Shown here in pieces: positions 15,893 through 25,213 of a stretch of 64,000 nucleotides of DNA. A model generated the notes under the pieces. It did no database searches. It worked only from the letters and a program-made list of their open reading frames with translations, and had not been told where the DNA came from. The first letter of the stretch is position 1. Every line of letters starts with the position of its first letter. Source of the DNA: Oceanobacillus sp. FSL K6-2867 (GTDB lineage: Bacteria; Bacillota; Bacilli; Bacillales; Amphibacillaceae); contig NZ_CP150144.1 in the NCBI RefSeq assembly GCF_037963145.1, forward strand, positions 3,472,001 to 3,536,000, written 5' to 3'. A program made the position numbers and the translations under genes.

Positions 15893-16759
15893 TTATAATT
15901 TTTGACCATAGTAACGATCTAATGAAAACCCGCGTCCTAATATTTCTGATGCATTTATAAAAATAACAAAGGTTGTAGGTGCTTCTTTTTGCAGCAATTT
16001 TTTTAACTGTACGGCCTCTTGTTGTTCAGTTACACAGAGAATCATTGTCTTATCAAGATTAGAATAACCGCCGACAGACCGAACTTTTGTTAGACCGCGG
16101 TCTATACCCTCGTGGATAAGGGTTTGAATTTTTTCCTCTTCATCGGTGATTATTAAAAGTAATTTTGTAGCTGATGTTCGCAATTGGACAAAATCAATTG
16201 CTTTTCCGCTAATGTAGATTGCTAAAAGAGCAAATAATGTAAGCTCTAAGCTGAAAACAATAATGGAAGCAGTTACCACAAGCCCGTCCACGATAAATTG
16301 TGAATAGCCGCTCGATATCCCGGTGAATTTCTTAACGATTTGGGCGATTGCAGCTGTTCCGCCAGTTGAGCCATTTCCTTTATAAACAATTCCTAAACCA
16401 ACTCCAAGTAAGATGCCACCATAAAGAGCCCCTAGCAGTGGATTTGTAATTTCAATCGGAATATCCGCTGAGAGATAAATAATCAATGGAACCCAAAATG
16501 TCCCTAGCAGTGTTTTGAAGCTAAAGTCTTTACCTAAGGCAAACCAGCCAATAAAGAAAATTGGTATGTTAATAACTAGTTGTACAAGTGCTGGACTGAT
16601 TGCATATATTTCAAATAGAATGGTGCTAACCCCTGATATGCCGCCTGCCGCAAGCTTTGCTGGAAGAAAAAATATGTTGTAAGAAAGTCCCACAAGTGTG
16701 GCGCCAAAGATAATATAGATATATTCCATAACTGATTTATTCTGTGTTAATCTTTTCAT
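15893..16759 (-). CDS. YitT-family membrane protein (DUF161/DUF2179)
   Basis: A 288-residue membrane protein of the YitT/YvjA family, which is found in several copies in Bacillus and has no firmly assigned biochemical role. The N-terminal two thirds contain about five to six membrane segments (DUF161), with the family motif NIFFLPAKLAAGGISG at about 22-37. The last 80 residues are a soluble DUF2179 domain (LIITDEEEKIQTLIHEGIDRG..., then GYSNLDKTMILCVTEQQEAVQLKKLL). I set the start at the ATG at 16759, with AAAGGAAAT in front. An in-frame ATG 72 bases earlier lacks such a box. It is a single-gene unit with its own terminator. Confidence 0.82.
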   Translation of the reverse strand: MKRLTQNKSVMEYIYIIFGATLVGLSYNIFFLPAKLAAGGISGVSTILFEIYAISPALVQLVINIPIFFIGWFALGKDFSFKTLLGTFWVPLIIYLSADIPIEITNPLLGALYGGILLGVGLGIVYKGNGSTGGTAAIAQIVKKFTGISSGYSQFIVDGLVVTASIIVFSLELTLFALLAIYISGKAIDFVQLRTSATKLLLIITDEEEKIQTLIHEGIDRGLTKVRSVGGYSNLDKTMILCVTEQQEAVQLKKLLQKEAPTTFVIFINASEILGRGFSLDRYYGQKL

Positions 16760-16868
16760 TTGTTTATTTCCTTTCCATTTCAACCTAACCTTATTCACTT
16801 TATCATTTGGGAGCATTTGAGTAAATAGCATAACTGGGCGTTGGTCAAAAAGGAAGGATAAATATAAA

Positions 16869-16893
16869 ACACGGATTCAGCTTGAATCCGTGT
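16869..16893 (-). terminator. Terminator of the CoxG-like gene
   Basis: ACACGGATTCA (16869-16879) pairs with TGAATCCGTGT (16883-16893), three-base loop. Read on the minus strand the stem is followed by TTTTATATT. Confidence 0.8.
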
Positions 16894-16904
16894 AAATAAA
16901 CATG

Positions 16905-17366
16905 CTATACAGTTGCAGTTACTTTTTCTTTTTCAGTAATTTTTGCCGCAACCTTCTCTGTAAATTCCTTGCCTATTTTCGGTACGACAGTTTTTAAAAC
17001 GGGATTAACCATTGTTCCCATCATGCCTTTAACCGTTATATTTAAGCTCCCGGTTATTTGTGTTTTGGTATGTGATAATGGGATCGCTTTAAAATATCCA
17101 CTACCTGCCCAGCTTTCACTTGAACCACTTAATTGAAAAGTAATATGGGATGGTTCTGTCCATTCGGTTATATGGACCTTTACATTTACATCTCTTTGCA
17201 TCACTCCAATATCGCCGTGTAATTTCCAGGTTGAATGGCGGTCATTAATAATTTCATGTCCCGTGTATCCTGGAACAAGTGGTGCCCAGTTATTCATATC
17301 GCTGACAAAATCCCATATTCTTTTAATCGGCATATCAAGTTCGACATGATGGATGCTTTGCGCCAT
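16905..17366 (-). CDS. SRPBCC/CoxG-family protein
   Basis: A 153-residue protein of the START/SRPBCC fold, closest in pattern to the CoxG (carbon monoxide dehydrogenase subunit G) family. Family marks are the N-terminal strand with DMPIKRIWDFVSDMNNWAPLVPGY, the middle VNVKVHITEWTEPSHITFQLSG, and the helix-forming end GMMGTMVNPVLKTVVPKIGKEF. Such proteins bind hydrophobic ligands or help insert membrane proteins. No coxLMS genes are present here, so a role in CO oxidation is not supported. The start ATG is preceded by AAAGGAGGTTAGC, a very strong site. It is monocistronic. The function remains open. Confidence 0.7.
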   Translation of the reverse strand: MAQSIHHVELDMPIKRIWDFVSDMNNWAPLVPGYTGHEIINDRHSTWKLHGDIGVMQRDVNVKVHITEWTEPSHITFQLSGSSESWAGSGYFKAIPLSHTKTQITGSLNITVKGMMGTMVNPVLKTVVPKIGKEFTEKVAAKITEKEKVTATV

Positions 17367-17444
17367 GCATGCTAACCTCCTTTATTTATGTAATGAATAC
17401 ATGCAAATTTAATATATGATGCAGTTCTGCTTTTTAGAATAAGT

Positions 17445-17475
17445 AGTATAGAAATAAGCTTAATTCTTCATAATA
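17445..17475 (+). promoter_or_regulatory. Possible sigma-G promoter of the spore protein gene
   Basis: AGTATA (17445-17450), 18-base spacer, CATAATA (17469-17475). The -10 differs at one base from the forespore consensus CATACTA, and the -35 matches TGAATA at four of six positions. Spore protein genes of this class are sigma-G dependent in Bacillus. Confidence 0.4.
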
Positions 17476-17523
17476 AAAGGGAACAGACTAATACTGTTCA
17501 ACTACACCGAGGGGTGATTGATG

Positions 17524-17724
17524 ATGGCTCGTAACAACAGAAATCAATTGTTAGTGCCTGGTGCGGATAATGCAGTGGACAACATGAAGGAAGAAATTGC
17601 AAATGAGCTCAATGTAGAACTTGGAGCTGATACAACTGCACGTGAAAACGGTTCGGTGGGTGGCGAAATGGTCAAACGAATGATCAAAATCGCTGAAGAA
17701 AGCATGGTAAATAAAAATAATTAA
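17524..17724 (+). CDS. Alpha/beta-type small acid-soluble spore protein
   Basis: A 66-residue DNA-binding spore protein that coats forespore DNA and protects it from UV and heat, and is then degraded at germination. Family marks are [12 protein letters not shown] at the start, the germination-protease region [14 protein letters not shown] near 20-33, and the conserved [18 protein letters not shown] near 42-60. Two ATG codons (17521, 17524) and a TTG stand in tandem behind GAGGGGTG. ATG 17524 gives the best spacing and the usual MARNN start. It is monocistronic with a terminator directly after. Its presence shows that the host forms endospores. It is slightly divergent from SspA-D, which may reflect the genus. 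Confidence 0.93.
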   Translation: MARNNRNQLLVPGADNAVDNMKEEIANELNVELGADTTARENGSVGGEMVKRMIKIAEESMVNKNN

Positions 17725-17737
17725 TTAGCAGCAGTTT

Positions 17738-17773
17738 AGGATACTTCTGTTATGTAAGGAGTATCCTTTTTTA
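17738..17773 (+). terminator. Terminator of the spore protein gene
   Basis: AGGATACT (17738-17745) pairs with AGTATCCT (17760-17767), followed by TTTTTT. Confidence 0.8.
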
Positions 17774-17802
17774 AAGATGAGGATAGGAATAAAAACGGGA
17801 GT

Positions 17803-17935
17803 GGGGCGGCTAGCGACTATGCACTGTATCCTGTAATTGTTCAGATTGCCGAACATTCTTGCTTAGGATATTTACCTAATGCCAATTGGCAAGTCTTCTA
17901 TAGTGTGTCATAAGATCCGAAAAGTTTTGCGCCCC
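17803..17935. other. Unexplained multi-hairpin stretch in the ssp-ilvE gap
   Basis: The 323-base gap between the spore protein gene and ilvE holds no gene that I can defend, but it is less AT-rich than neighbouring gaps. GGGGCG (17803-17808) can pair with CGCCCC (17930-17935) and encloses TATCCT/AGGATA (17827-17832 and 17865-17870), TGTTC/GAACA (17838-17842 and 17851-17855) and the perfect palindrome TGCCAATTGGCA (17880-17891). This looks like a branched RNA, but no promoter is evident on either strand and I recognise no family. Confidence 0.35.
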
Positions 17936-18007
17936 TTCAGCACTTGATTGACAGGTTTGTTTAAGTACCAAAGTTATCAAAAGCTTCCTATCGTTTCTTT
18001 AAGCAAC

Positions 18008-18038
18008 AAAAAAAGAAACCGGCAAAATGCCAATTTCT
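18008..18038 (-). terminator. Terminator of ilvE
   Basis: On the minus strand AGAAATTGGC pairs with GCCGGTTTCT (two G-U pairs), loop of about five bases, followed by TTTTTTT. Confidence 0.8.
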
Positions 18039-18047
18039 CTTTATAAA

Positions 18048-19142
18048 TTATTGTTTTACAGGGTTCTTTGCTTCAAGCTTCTGAATCCAGTTAAACGGAT
18101 CATCTAATTTTCCATATTGGATGCCGGTTATTGTATCATAAACCTTTTGGGAAATATCTCCGGTTTTACCTCCATTGATTACCATGTCCTTACCCTCCCA
18201 TGATAATTGTGCGATAGGGGAGATAACAGCGGCAGTTCCGGAACCAAATGCTTCTTCCAATAAACCGTCTTGGTGTGCCTGATATAATTCATCCATAGAG
18301 ATTCGTCGCTCGGATACTGGTATATCCCAATGTTTGAGCAGCTCAATTACAGAATTTCTTGTTATTCCGGCAAGAATACTTCCGTTAAGCTTTGGTGTCA
18401 CTACTTCTCCATTGATTTTGAAGAATACGTTCATGCTTCCAACTTCCTCGATATACTTTTGTTCGACACCATCTAGCCAAAGAACCTGTGCGAATCCACT
18501 TTTGGCAACATCCTCTTGCGCTTTTAAGCTAGCAGCATAGTTTCCGCCAGTTTTTGCTTCTCCAGTACCGCCTTTAACAGCACGAACATACTTGTTTTCA
18601 ACAGCAATCTTAACAGGGTTAATTCCTTCTTTGTAGTATGCGCCAACAGGTGACAGGATAACAATAAATTTATAATGGCGAGATGGCGCAACACCAAGAT
18701 AAGGTTCTGTTGAAATAATAAACGGGCGAATATAAAGCGAAGTTCCTCCAGCATCAGGAACCCAGTCTTTATCTACAGATACAAGCTGTTTAATTGCCTT
18801 TAATCCGAATTCCTCATCAATCGGCGGGATGCAAAGCCGATCACTGGAAAGGTTTAACCGTTCCAGGTTCTTTTCTGGCCTGAACAGTTGTACTTCTCCG
18901 TCTTCTGTACGAAATGCTTTTAATCCTTCGAAAACGGATTGCCCGTAATGAAATATCATGCAGGAAGGATCAATCATTAGAGGTTGATATGGTACAATGC
19001 TCGCATTATGCCACCCTAGAGGATCAGAATAATCCATAACAAACATATGATCTGTAAAAGCTCTGCCGAAAATAAGCTGATCAGAATTGGGCTTCTCTTT
19101 TTTTGTCTCACTTAGTTGTACGCGAATTGTTTTGTCTTCCAT
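18048..19142 (-). CDS. ilvE: Branched-chain amino acid aminotransferase
   Basis: A 364-residue class IV PLP aminotransferase. It performs the last step of leucine, isoleucine and valine synthesis (and the first of their breakdown), exchanging amino groups with glutamate/2-oxoglutarate. The length and pattern fit the eukaryote-like BCAT branch common in Bacillus (YbgE/YwaA type): FHYGQSVFEGLKAFR near 64-78, YIRPFI near 137, the PLP lysine K197 in AKTGGNYAASL, and AGITRNSVIELL near 262. The start ATG lies behind AAGGAGATAATT. It has its own promoter and lies outside the ilv-leu operon but within 6 kb of it. Assignment is secure. Confidence 0.93.
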   Translation of the reverse strand: MEDKTIRVQLSETKKEKPNSDQLIFGRAFTDHMFVMDYSDPLGWHNASIVPYQPLMIDPSCMIFHYGQSVFEGLKAFRTEDGEVQLFRPEKNLERLNLSSDRLCIPPIDEEFGLKAIKQLVSVDKDWVPDAGGTSLYIRPFIISTEPYLGVAPSRHYKFIVILSPVGAYYKEGINPVKIAVENKYVRAVKGGTGEAKTGGNYAASLKAQEDVAKSGFAQVLWLDGVEQKYIEEVGSMNVFFKINGEVVTPKLNGSILAGITRNSVIELLKHWDIPVSERRISMDELYQAHQDGLLEEAFGSGTAAVISPIAQLSWEGKDMVINGGKTGDISQKVYDTITGIQYGKLDDPFNWIQKLEAKNPVKQ

Positions 19143-19176
19143 ATCAATTATCTCCTTGTTCTAAAAGTTTCTATAT

Positions 19177-19205
19177 ATCATAATAGATATTTAGAATTTG
19201 TGCAA
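19177..19205 (-). promoter_or_regulatory. Promoter of ilvE
   Basis: On the minus strand TTGCAC (19205-19200), 17-base spacer, TATGAT (19182-19177), 35 bases before the start codon. Confidence 0.65.
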
Positions 19206-19287
19206 GACTTAATTTTTAATTAATTTAGTTAAGTTAGTATTATTACGATATGTTAAAATAGAAAAAAGGGCATAAAGGAGATGAAAA

Positions 19288-20067
19288 ATGTTTAAAGCAG
19301 TATTTTTTGACTTAGATGATACATTATTATGGGACGAAAAAAGTGTGAAAATTGCTTTCGAAAGGACGTGTGAGCTGGCAGTAAGAAAGTATGGTGTCGA
19401 TCGAAATGAAATGGAGGCGGCTGTAAGAGAGCAAGCCAGAAAGCTTTATGCTTCGTATGATACATATGAATTTACACAAATGATTGGAATCAATCCTTTT
19501 GAGGGACTTTGGGCAAATTTCCTGGATGAAGGTGAAGAGTTTGCTAAATTAAAGGAAATTGCTCCTTTATACCGCAGAGGTGCATGGACAGCAGGACTAA
19601 AAGCATTAGGTATTGATGACCCTGAATTTGGATTGGAGCTAGCAGAAGCTTTTCCAATTGAACGAAAGAAGACAGCACTTTTATTCGATGATTCAATTCA
19701 AGTATTGGATAAACTGAAAGGACATTATCAGCTGCTGTTGTTAACGAATGGCTCTCCAGATTTGCAGAATACAAAACTTACGATAACGCCGGAATTAGTC
19801 GCTTATTTTGATCAAATTGTAATCTCTGGTGATTTCGGAAAAGGAAAGCCGGATGCAACGATTTTTGAACATGCATTAAAGCTGCTTTCGCTTGATAAGG
19901 ACGAAGTGGTCATGGTAGGAGATAACTTGAATACTGATATACTTGGAGCAAAAAGGGCAGGGGTAACATCTGTATGGTTAAATCGGCATAATAGAAAAGC
20001 GGGTGAAATTAAACCAACGTATGAAATTACAAACCTGCTGGAGTTATTGCCAATTCTTGAAGCGTAG
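19288..20067 (+). CDS. HAD-superfamily phosphatase (subfamily IA, YsaA-like)
   Basis: A 259-residue haloacid-dehalogenase-type hydrolase, presumably a small-metabolite phosphatase. Motif I is FFDLDDTLL (nucleophile D8 and acid/base D10), motif II is LLLTNGS near 150, the motif III lysine lies in [14 protein letters not shown] near 185, and motif IV is [19 protein letters not shown] near 205-225. The helical cap between motifs I and II (about 20-120) and the length match the YjjG/N-acylneuraminate-9-phosphatase-like branch, as in B. subtilis YsaA. The start ATG follows AAAGGAGATG. It is a single gene convergent with serA, sharing a bidirectional terminator. The real substrate cannot be read from sequence. 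Confidence 0.85.
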   Translation: MFKAVFFDLDDTLLWDEKSVKIAFERTCELAVRKYGVDRNEMEAAVREQARKLYASYDTYEFTQMIGINPFEGLWANFLDEGEEFAKLKEIAPLYRRGAWTAGLKALGIDDPEFGLELAEAFPIERKKTALLFDDSIQVLDKLKGHYQLLLLTNGSPDLQNTKLTITPELVAYFDQIVISGDFGKGKPDATIFEHALKLLSLDKDEVVMVGDNLNTDILGAKRAGVTSVWLNRHNRKAGEIKPTYEITNLLELLPILEA

Positions 20068-20076
20068 GTAACACAT

Positions 20077-20112
20077 AAAAGCACACCATCTTGAATATGA
20101 TGGTGTGCTTTT
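20077..20112. terminator. Bidirectional terminator between the HAD gene and serA
   Basis: AAAAGCACACCATC (20077-20090) pairs with GATGGTGTGCTTTT (20099-20112). Confidence 0.88.
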
Positions 20113-20118
20113 AATACT

Positions 20119-21702
20119 TTATAAATCAATAGATGTTACTTCTTTAATTTCCTCAAGATTTTTTAAATCATCCAGTGCTTCTTTTTCTAAATGTTTATCA
20201 ATGGTCAGCACCATGATAGCATTCCCGCCAATATCTGAACGGTCTACTTGCATCGTAGCAATATTTATCTGATGCTTTGCAATGGTGCTTCCCATTCGAC
20301 CGATAACACCAGGCTGGTCAACATGCTGGATAACAACCAGATGGCCTTCTGGAGTAACGTCAACACTGTATTCATCCACTTTCACGATGCGTGGTCCGAA
20401 TCCGTTTAGCAATGTACCGGCAACTTTGCGTGTCCCTGATTTGCTTTTTACTTCTACTGTGATTAAGTTCGTAAATCCTTTTGTAGTAGAGGTTTTGTTT
20501 TCATTCACGATAATTCCTTTTTTATTTGCAAGATATAAAGCATTGACGTCATTTACGTGATCTCCTAAGTGACGTTTTAAGATCCCTTTAATTGTGTTGC
20601 GCGTTAATGGCGCTACTTCCATATCTGATAGGTCACCAGAGTAAGAGATATTAATTTCTTCTGCCACTTCCTTCGTCAAATCAATTAAGAAACCTCCTAA
20701 TTTCTCTGCCAAATGGAAATAAGGTTCGATTTTATGCATCAGCTCACTTGGAACGGATGGAAGGTTGACTGGGTTTTTCACGACATCTCCATTCAAAAAG
20801 CTGAGCACGTCGTGACTGACATCAACAGCTACAATTTCCTGCGCTTCAATAGTACTTGCACCTAAATGCGGCGTTGCTACAACTTCTGGCAATTCCAATA
20901 ACTTATGATCGATAAAAGGTTCTTCCTCAAATACATCAAGTGCTGCTCCAGCAACTTTTTTTGAAACAATCGCATCAAATAATGCGTCCTCATCAATAAT
21001 TCCGCCACGGGCACAGTTTATAATGTGAACACCTGACTTCATGCGTTCAAAAGCTTCAGCGTTAATAAGATGCCTTGTTTCTTTCATCAATGGAGTATGA
21101 ACTGTAATAAAGTCGGCTTGCTCAATAACCTCTTCAAGTGATCCGTAGCCGATCCCCATTTTATCTGCTCTTTCTTTTGTTAAAAATGGATCATAGGCAA
21201 TGACATTCATGCGCTGCCCTTTTGCACGAAATGCAACTTCTGCTCCAATTCTGCCTAACCCAACAACACCGAGTGTCTTATTTTTTAGTTCTACACCGAC
21301 ATATTTTTTACGGTCCCATTTTTTATGTTTTAATGCATGGTAGGCTTGTGGAATATTCCGTGATAATGACATAAGCATCGCAATTGTATGCTCTGCTGCA
21401 GAATTGGTATTTCCATTTGGTGCATTGACAACGATAATGCCATTTTCAGTTGCAGCATCAAGGTCTATGTTATCAACACCAACACCAGCACGGCCAATAA
21501 TTTTTAACTTTGTAGCTTTATTAATTAATTCACGAGTTACTTGTGTTTGACTTCGAACGAGCAAAGCATCAAATTCGCCGATTCGATCATCTAGCTCTTC
21601 TTTGCTTAAATTTGTTTCGATGACAAGATTCATATTTGGCGCTTCACGCAATGGCTGAATCCCATCCTCGCTAAGCGGATCACTAATTAAAATGTTAAAC
21701 AT
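20119..21702 (-). CDS. serA: D-3-phosphoglycerate dehydrogenase
   Basis: A 527-residue enzyme that oxidises 3-phosphoglycerate to 3-phosphohydroxypyruvate with NAD, the first step of serine synthesis. It has the long type-1 layout: split substrate-binding domain (1-100 and about 285-320), NAD-binding domain with [13 protein letters not shown] near 147, catalytic H in [11 protein letters not shown] near 280, an intervening (ASB) domain at about 320-450, and a C-terminal ACT domain at about 455-527 ([28 protein letters not shown]) where serine may bind. Its ATG overlaps the stop codon of the upstream aminotransferase gene (TAATG), with AGGGGG in front, so the two are translationally coupled. 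Assignment is secure. Confidence 0.94.
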   Translation of the reverse strand: MFNILISDPLSEDGIQPLREAPNMNLVIETNLSKEELDDRIGEFDALLVRSQTQVTRELINKATKLKIIGRAGVGVDNIDLDAATENGIIVVNAPNGNTNSAAEHTIAMLMSLSRNIPQAYHALKHKKWDRKKYVGVELKNKTLGVVGLGRIGAEVAFRAKGQRMNVIAYDPFLTKERADKMGIGYGSLEEVIEQADFITVHTPLMKETRHLINAEAFERMKSGVHIINCARGGIIDEDALFDAIVSKKVAGAALDVFEEEPFIDHKLLELPEVVATPHLGASTIEAQEIVAVDVSHDVLSFLNGDVVKNPVNLPSVPSELMHKIEPYFHLAEKLGGFLIDLTKEVAEEINISYSGDLSDMEVAPLTRNTIKGILKRHLGDHVNDVNALYLANKKGIIVNENKTSTTKGFTNLITVEVKSKSGTRKVAGTLLNGFGPRIVKVDEYSVDVTPEGHLVVIQHVDQPGVIGRMGSTIAKHQINIATMQVDRSDIGGNAIMVLTIDKHLEKEALDDLKNLEEIKEVTSIDL

Positions 21703-22862
21703 TAGGCTAGTACCCCCTGTTGTAAATAAATTTCCTGAGCTGCACGTATTCCTTGTCCCAACTCAATCTGCTTGCCAACTTTTCTTAAGCTGATTTCTAC
21801 GATACTGATAATCTGCAGTACATCTGCTGGGGAACAATAGCCCATGTGACCAATTCGGAAAATTTCACCTTGCAGATGCTGCTGCCCGCCAGCAACTGAT
21901 AAATTAAATTCTTGTTTCATTACTTTTCTTAAATCTTCTGCAGCAAAATCATCCGGTCTGATTGCAGTTACTGTTGGTGAAGCTGCATCATCCGCTGTCA
22001 GCAAAGGAATTTCCATTGCCTTAAATGCTGAACGCGTCATGTTTTTCATTAGTTCGTGCCTTGCATAGACATTTTGCAGACCTTCTTCTTCCACAAGATT
22101 CAGCACTTGATCTAATCCAAACAGTAAGGATAAAGCTGGTGTGAATGGGGTGGAAGCATCGGCAAGACTTTTACGATATTTTCGCAAATCAAGGTAAAAA
22201 CGAGCTTGTTCGTTATGTTCAATGATCTTCCATGCTCTTTCACTAACTGCGATAAAGGTTAATCCTGCTGGAAGCATCATTGCTTTTTGTGAACCTGTAA
22301 CGAGTATATCGATGCCCCACTCATCAACTTCTGTATCAACTCCACCAACACAAGAGACGCCATCGACGATCACAAGTGCATTGGAATTTTCGTGAACAAC
22401 TGTGCACAATTCTTGAATTGGATTCAGTATACCAGTGGATGTTTCACAATAAGTTGCAAAAACGGCTTTGATATTCGGGTGATCCTTTAAGTATGTTTTT
22501 ATGTATGCTGGATCAAATGCTGCACCCCACTCTACATCGTAGCGCTGGACGGCAACATCATATGCCTGACAAATCTTCACAAACCGATCGCCGAAAGCAC
22601 CAGTAACAATAACAAGAACCTCATCACCTGGTTTAACTGTATTAACAACAGCAGTTTCGAGTCCTGCTGTACCACTGCCAGTAACAATTAATACGTCTTG
22701 TTCTGTTCCAAAAATTGGTTTCAGTCTTGGCTTGATTCGCTCGATTAATTCTTTTGTTTCTTTTCCACGATGCCCAATCATCGTTTGGTTCATAGCTCGC
22801 TGCACACTTGGTGGTATTGGGCTTGGACCGGGTATTCTTAATAAATGCTGATCTGCTAGCAT
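21702..22862 (-). CDS. Class V aminotransferase (alanine/serine-glyoxylate type), coupled to serA
   Basis: A 386-residue PLP aminotransferase of the class V AGXT/PucG-like group. Marks are RIPGPSPIPPSVQRAM at 9-24, GHRGKET near 30, SGTAGLETAVVN near 63-74, D167 of IVDGVSCVGG and the PLP lysine K193 in TGSQKAMMLP. Relatives act as alanine-, serine- or phosphoserine-type transaminases. The TAATG overlap with serA suggests that it supplies the phosphohydroxypyruvate-to-phosphoserine step in place of SerC, or makes glycine/serine from glyoxylate/hydroxypyruvate. I see no serC in the window. The start is ATG 22862, behind a modest AAGGAGCAGTG. The family is secure; the reaction is inferred. Confidence 0.82.
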   Translation of the reverse strand: MLADQHLLRIPGPSPIPPSVQRAMNQTMIGHRGKETKELIERIKPRLKPIFGTEQDVLIVTGSGTAGLETAVVNTVKPGDEVLVIVTGAFGDRFVKICQAYDVAVQRYDVEWGAAFDPAYIKTYLKDHPNIKAVFATYCETSTGILNPIQELCTVVHENSNALVIVDGVSCVGGVDTEVDEWGIDILVTGSQKAMMLPAGLTFIAVSERAWKIIEHNEQARFYLDLRKYRKSLADASTPFTPALSLLFGLDQVLNLVEEEGLQNVYARHELMKNMTRSAFKAMEIPLLTADDAASPTVTAIRPDDFAAEDLRKVMKQEFNLSVAGGQQHLQGEIFRIGHMGYCSPADVLQIISIVEISLRKVGKQIELGQGIRAAQEIYLQQGVLA

Positions 22863-22967
22863 GTTGCACTGCTCCTTTTTTTGAGTTTATATGATTCATT
22901 TACACTTGTACGGATGTCATTTTTTGAGAAATGAAATCATTCAAATAGCAACCCATATTAGTTATTC

Positions 22968-22995
22968 AATATAACAAGTATACAACTGTTGTCAA
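22968..22995 (-). promoter_or_regulatory. Promoter of the aminotransferase-serA operon with internal repeat
   Basis: On the minus strand TTGACA (22995-22990), 16-base spacer, TATATT (22973-22968). The spacer carries ACAACTGTTGT (22982-22992, inverted around a central T) next to GTATAC (22978-22983), an operator-like arrangement. The regulator is not identified. Confidence 0.6.
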
Positions 22996-23013
22996 CAAAT
23001 TTTGCGAAGTAAT

Positions 23014-23029
23014 ATTTTTCAGTAAAAAT
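23014..23029. promoter_or_regulatory. Possible CodY box between serA operon and ilvD
   Basis: ATTTTTCAGTAAAAAT resembles the CodY consensus AATTTTCWGAAAATT with about four mismatches. It sits at the centre of a TATTTTT/AAAAATA inverted repeat (23013-23030). It lies between two divergent promoters. The 339-base gap holds no gene. Confidence 0.35.
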
Positions 23030-23145
23030 AACCGGAATAAATGTAATCGCTTTATGTATTTATGTAGTTGGATCTGTGATTAATTTATCATTTTCTAACT
23101 TAGAACTCCGGTGTGATGAACATTCTGTTTATTTTAACAATTTCA

Positions 23146-23174
23146 TTGAAGTATAGATTGATTAATCATATAAT
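23146..23174 (+). promoter_or_regulatory. Promoter of ilvD
   Basis: TTGAAG (23146-23151), 17-base spacer, TATAAT (23169-23174), 27 bases before the ATG. The short leader leaves no room for a riboswitch or T-box. Confidence 0.75.
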
Positions 23175-23201
23175 AGTCCGAAAGAAAGGTGGTATTTTCA
23201 A

Positions 23202-24884
23202 ATGAGTAAGGATTTGCGTATAAACAGTAATGCTTTTGACGGAACAATGCGGGCCCCAAATCGTGCGATGTTACGGGCTGTTGGTGTTTCGGATGAAGAT
23301 TTTAAAAAACCAATGGTTGGTGTAGCAAGTACTTGGGCAGAAGTAACACCATGCAATATTCATATTGATGATCTGGCTGTCCGTGCTAAGAAAGGAGTGC
23401 GAGAAGCTGGTGGTGTTCCATTGATTTTTAATACGATAACAGTATCCGATGGAATTTCAATGGGGACACAAGGAATGCGATATTCTTTGCCAAGCCGTGA
23501 TGTGATAGCTGATTCGATTGAAACGGTTGTCGGAGCGGAGAACTTAGATGGTCTTGTGGCAATTGGTGCTTGTGACAAAAATATCCCGGGATGCATGATT
23601 GCAATCGCCAATTCAAATGTACCGTCTGTTTTTGTTTATGGCGGAACAATCGCACCTGGAACACATCGGGGAAAAGACATTGACATCGTCTCAGTGTTTG
23701 AAGGCGTTGGTAAGCATAACAATGGTGATATTGATGATAACGAACTAAAAGCAATTGAATGCAGTGCATGCCCTGGTGCTGGTGCATGTGGAGGGATGTA
23801 CACCGCTAATACAATGGCTTCGGCCGTAGAGGCAATGGGAATGAGTCTTCCAGGAAGTTCTTCCAATCCAGCAGAGTCGAAAGAGAAAGAAGAAGATGTA
23901 AAAGCTGCTGGACAAGCTGTTTATTCCATGTTGGAAAATAATATTTTTCCAAAAGATATTATGACAAAAGAAGCATTTGAAAATGCGATTACAGTTGTAA
24001 TGGCACTTGGTGGATCGACCAATGCAATTCTTCACTTGCTTGCAATTGCTCATGCAGCGGAAGTAGATTTAACAATTGATGACTTTAATCGAATGCAGGA
24101 AAAAGTGCCGCATCTTGCAGATTTGAAACCTAGTGGGCGCTTTGTGATGCAAGACTTGCATCGAGCAGGTGGGGTGCAAGCAGTTATGAAGCTGCTTCTT
24201 GAAAACGGTTATCTGCATGAAGACTGTTTAACAGTAACAGGAAAAACGATTGCTGAAAATCTTGCCGATGCACCATCACTTGCAGATGGTCAGGAAATCA
24301 TTATGCCTTTTGAAAATCCAAAACGTAAAGATGGACCATTAATTGTTTTAAAAGGGAACTTATCGCCAACAGGAGCGGTTGCAAAAGTATCAGGGGTGAA
24401 AGTCACACGGCATACAGGACCGGCACGTGTATTCGATACCGAAAAAGAAGCGACTGCAGCCGTTATGGCGAACGAAATCAATGATGGCGACGTTCTTGTA
24501 ATTCGATATGTGGGTCCAAAAGGCGGACCAGGTATGCCTGAAATGCTTTCCATATCTAGTATTCTCGTTGGTAAAGGAATGGGAGAGTCTGTTGCTTTGC
24601 TAACCGATGGCAGATTCTCAGGCGGCACCCATGGTCTGGTAGTCGGACATATATCGCCAGAAGCACAAGCAGGCGGTCCAATTGCGCTCTTGCAAGAAGG
24701 TGACATGGTAACAATTGATTCGAGTGAAAAATTGATTTCCGTCGATCTTTCTGAAACAGAACTGGAAAAACGTCGTATAGACTGGGTAGCTCCACCGTTA
24801 TACAGTAAAGGGATACTCGGCAAATATGCACATAATGTTTCCTGTTCTTCCAAAGGTGCTGTAACAGATTACTTGAATAGATAA
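23202..24884 (+). CDS. ilvD: Dihydroxy-acid dehydratase
   Basis: A 560-residue iron-sulfur dehydratase. It converts dihydroxy-isovalerate and dihydroxy-methylvalerate to the 2-oxo acids of valine/leucine and isoleucine synthesis. The cluster and active-site motifs are clear: ACDKNIPGC near 123-131, the cluster Cys in [17 protein letters not shown] near 192, and [11 protein letters not shown] near 465 with the catalytic Ser. The length is normal. The start ATG lies behind GAAAGGTGG. It stands alone with its own promoter and terminator, upstream of the main ilv-leu operon, so its expression need not follow the T-box. Assignment is secure. Confidence 0.95.
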   Translation: MSKDLRINSNAFDGTMRAPNRAMLRAVGVSDEDFKKPMVGVASTWAEVTPCNIHIDDLAVRAKKGVREAGGVPLIFNTITVSDGISMGTQGMRYSLPSRDVIADSIETVVGAENLDGLVAIGACDKNIPGCMIAIANSNVPSVFVYGGTIAPGTHRGKDIDIVSVFEGVGKHNNGDIDDNELKAIECSACPGAGACGGMYTANTMASAVEAMGMSLPGSSSNPAESKEKEEDVKAAGQAVYSMLENNIFPKDIMTKEAFENAITVVMALGGSTNAILHLLAIAHAAEVDLTIDDFNRMQEKVPHLADLKPSGRFVMQDLHRAGGVQAVMKLLLENGYLHEDCLTVTGKTIAENLADAPSLADGQEIIMPFENPKRKDGPLIVLKGNLSPTGAVAKVSGVKVTRHTGPARVFDTEKEATAAVMANEINDGDVLVIRYVGPKGGPGMPEMLSISSILVGKGMGESVALLTDGRFSGGTHGLVVGHISPEAQAGGPIALLQEGDMVTIDSSEKLISVDLSETELEKRRIDWVAPPLYSKGILGKYAHNVSCSSKGAVTDYLNR

Positions 24885-24890
24885 TTCATT

Positions 24891-24927
24891 GCGGGCGTCT
24901 GTTTAGATAACAGATGCTCGTTTTTTT
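24891..24927 (+). terminator. Terminator of ilvD
   Basis: GCGGGCGTCTGTT (24891-24903) pairs with AACAGATGCTCGT (24909-24921, G-U pairs), then a run of T. Confidence 0.8.
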
Positions 24928-25006
24928 AGCAGGCAGAAAAAAGAGAAATTATATCTATCTGCATAAGTGAAAGAAAATCATTTGCCTAAAAGGCATTGAA
25001 ATGACA

Positions 25007-25021
25007 AATTTTCTAAGAAAA
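25007..25021. promoter_or_regulatory. Possible CodY site upstream of the ilv-leu promoter
   Basis: AATTTTC (25007-25013) is followed by TAA and GAAAAAATT, an inverted arrangement of the two CodY half-sites with extra spacing. It lies about 100 bases before the -35. CodY control of ilv-leu is known in B. subtilis; the match here is imperfect. Confidence 0.35.
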
Positions 25022-25115
25022 AATTTAAAATCTATTAGACTATGGGGCTTCAACTTTGTAAACGGATACAAGGAAATAGATTAAATGAAATTATCTAAAA
25101 ACTTTTTAAAACCCC

Positions 25116-25144
25116 TTGACTCTTCTCGAAAAACATTATATGAT
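25116..25144 (+). promoter_or_regulatory. Promoter of the ilv-leu operon
   Basis: TTGACT (25116-25121), 17-base spacer, TATGAT (25139-25144). Transcription would begin near 25151, giving a leader of about 500 bases before ilvB. Confidence 0.75.
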
Positions 25145-25213
25145 TGACCGCAATATCAAGAATTCAATTAACAAACCTATTTTTCTGAATAACGCATTTT
25201 GGTTGTTACTATG

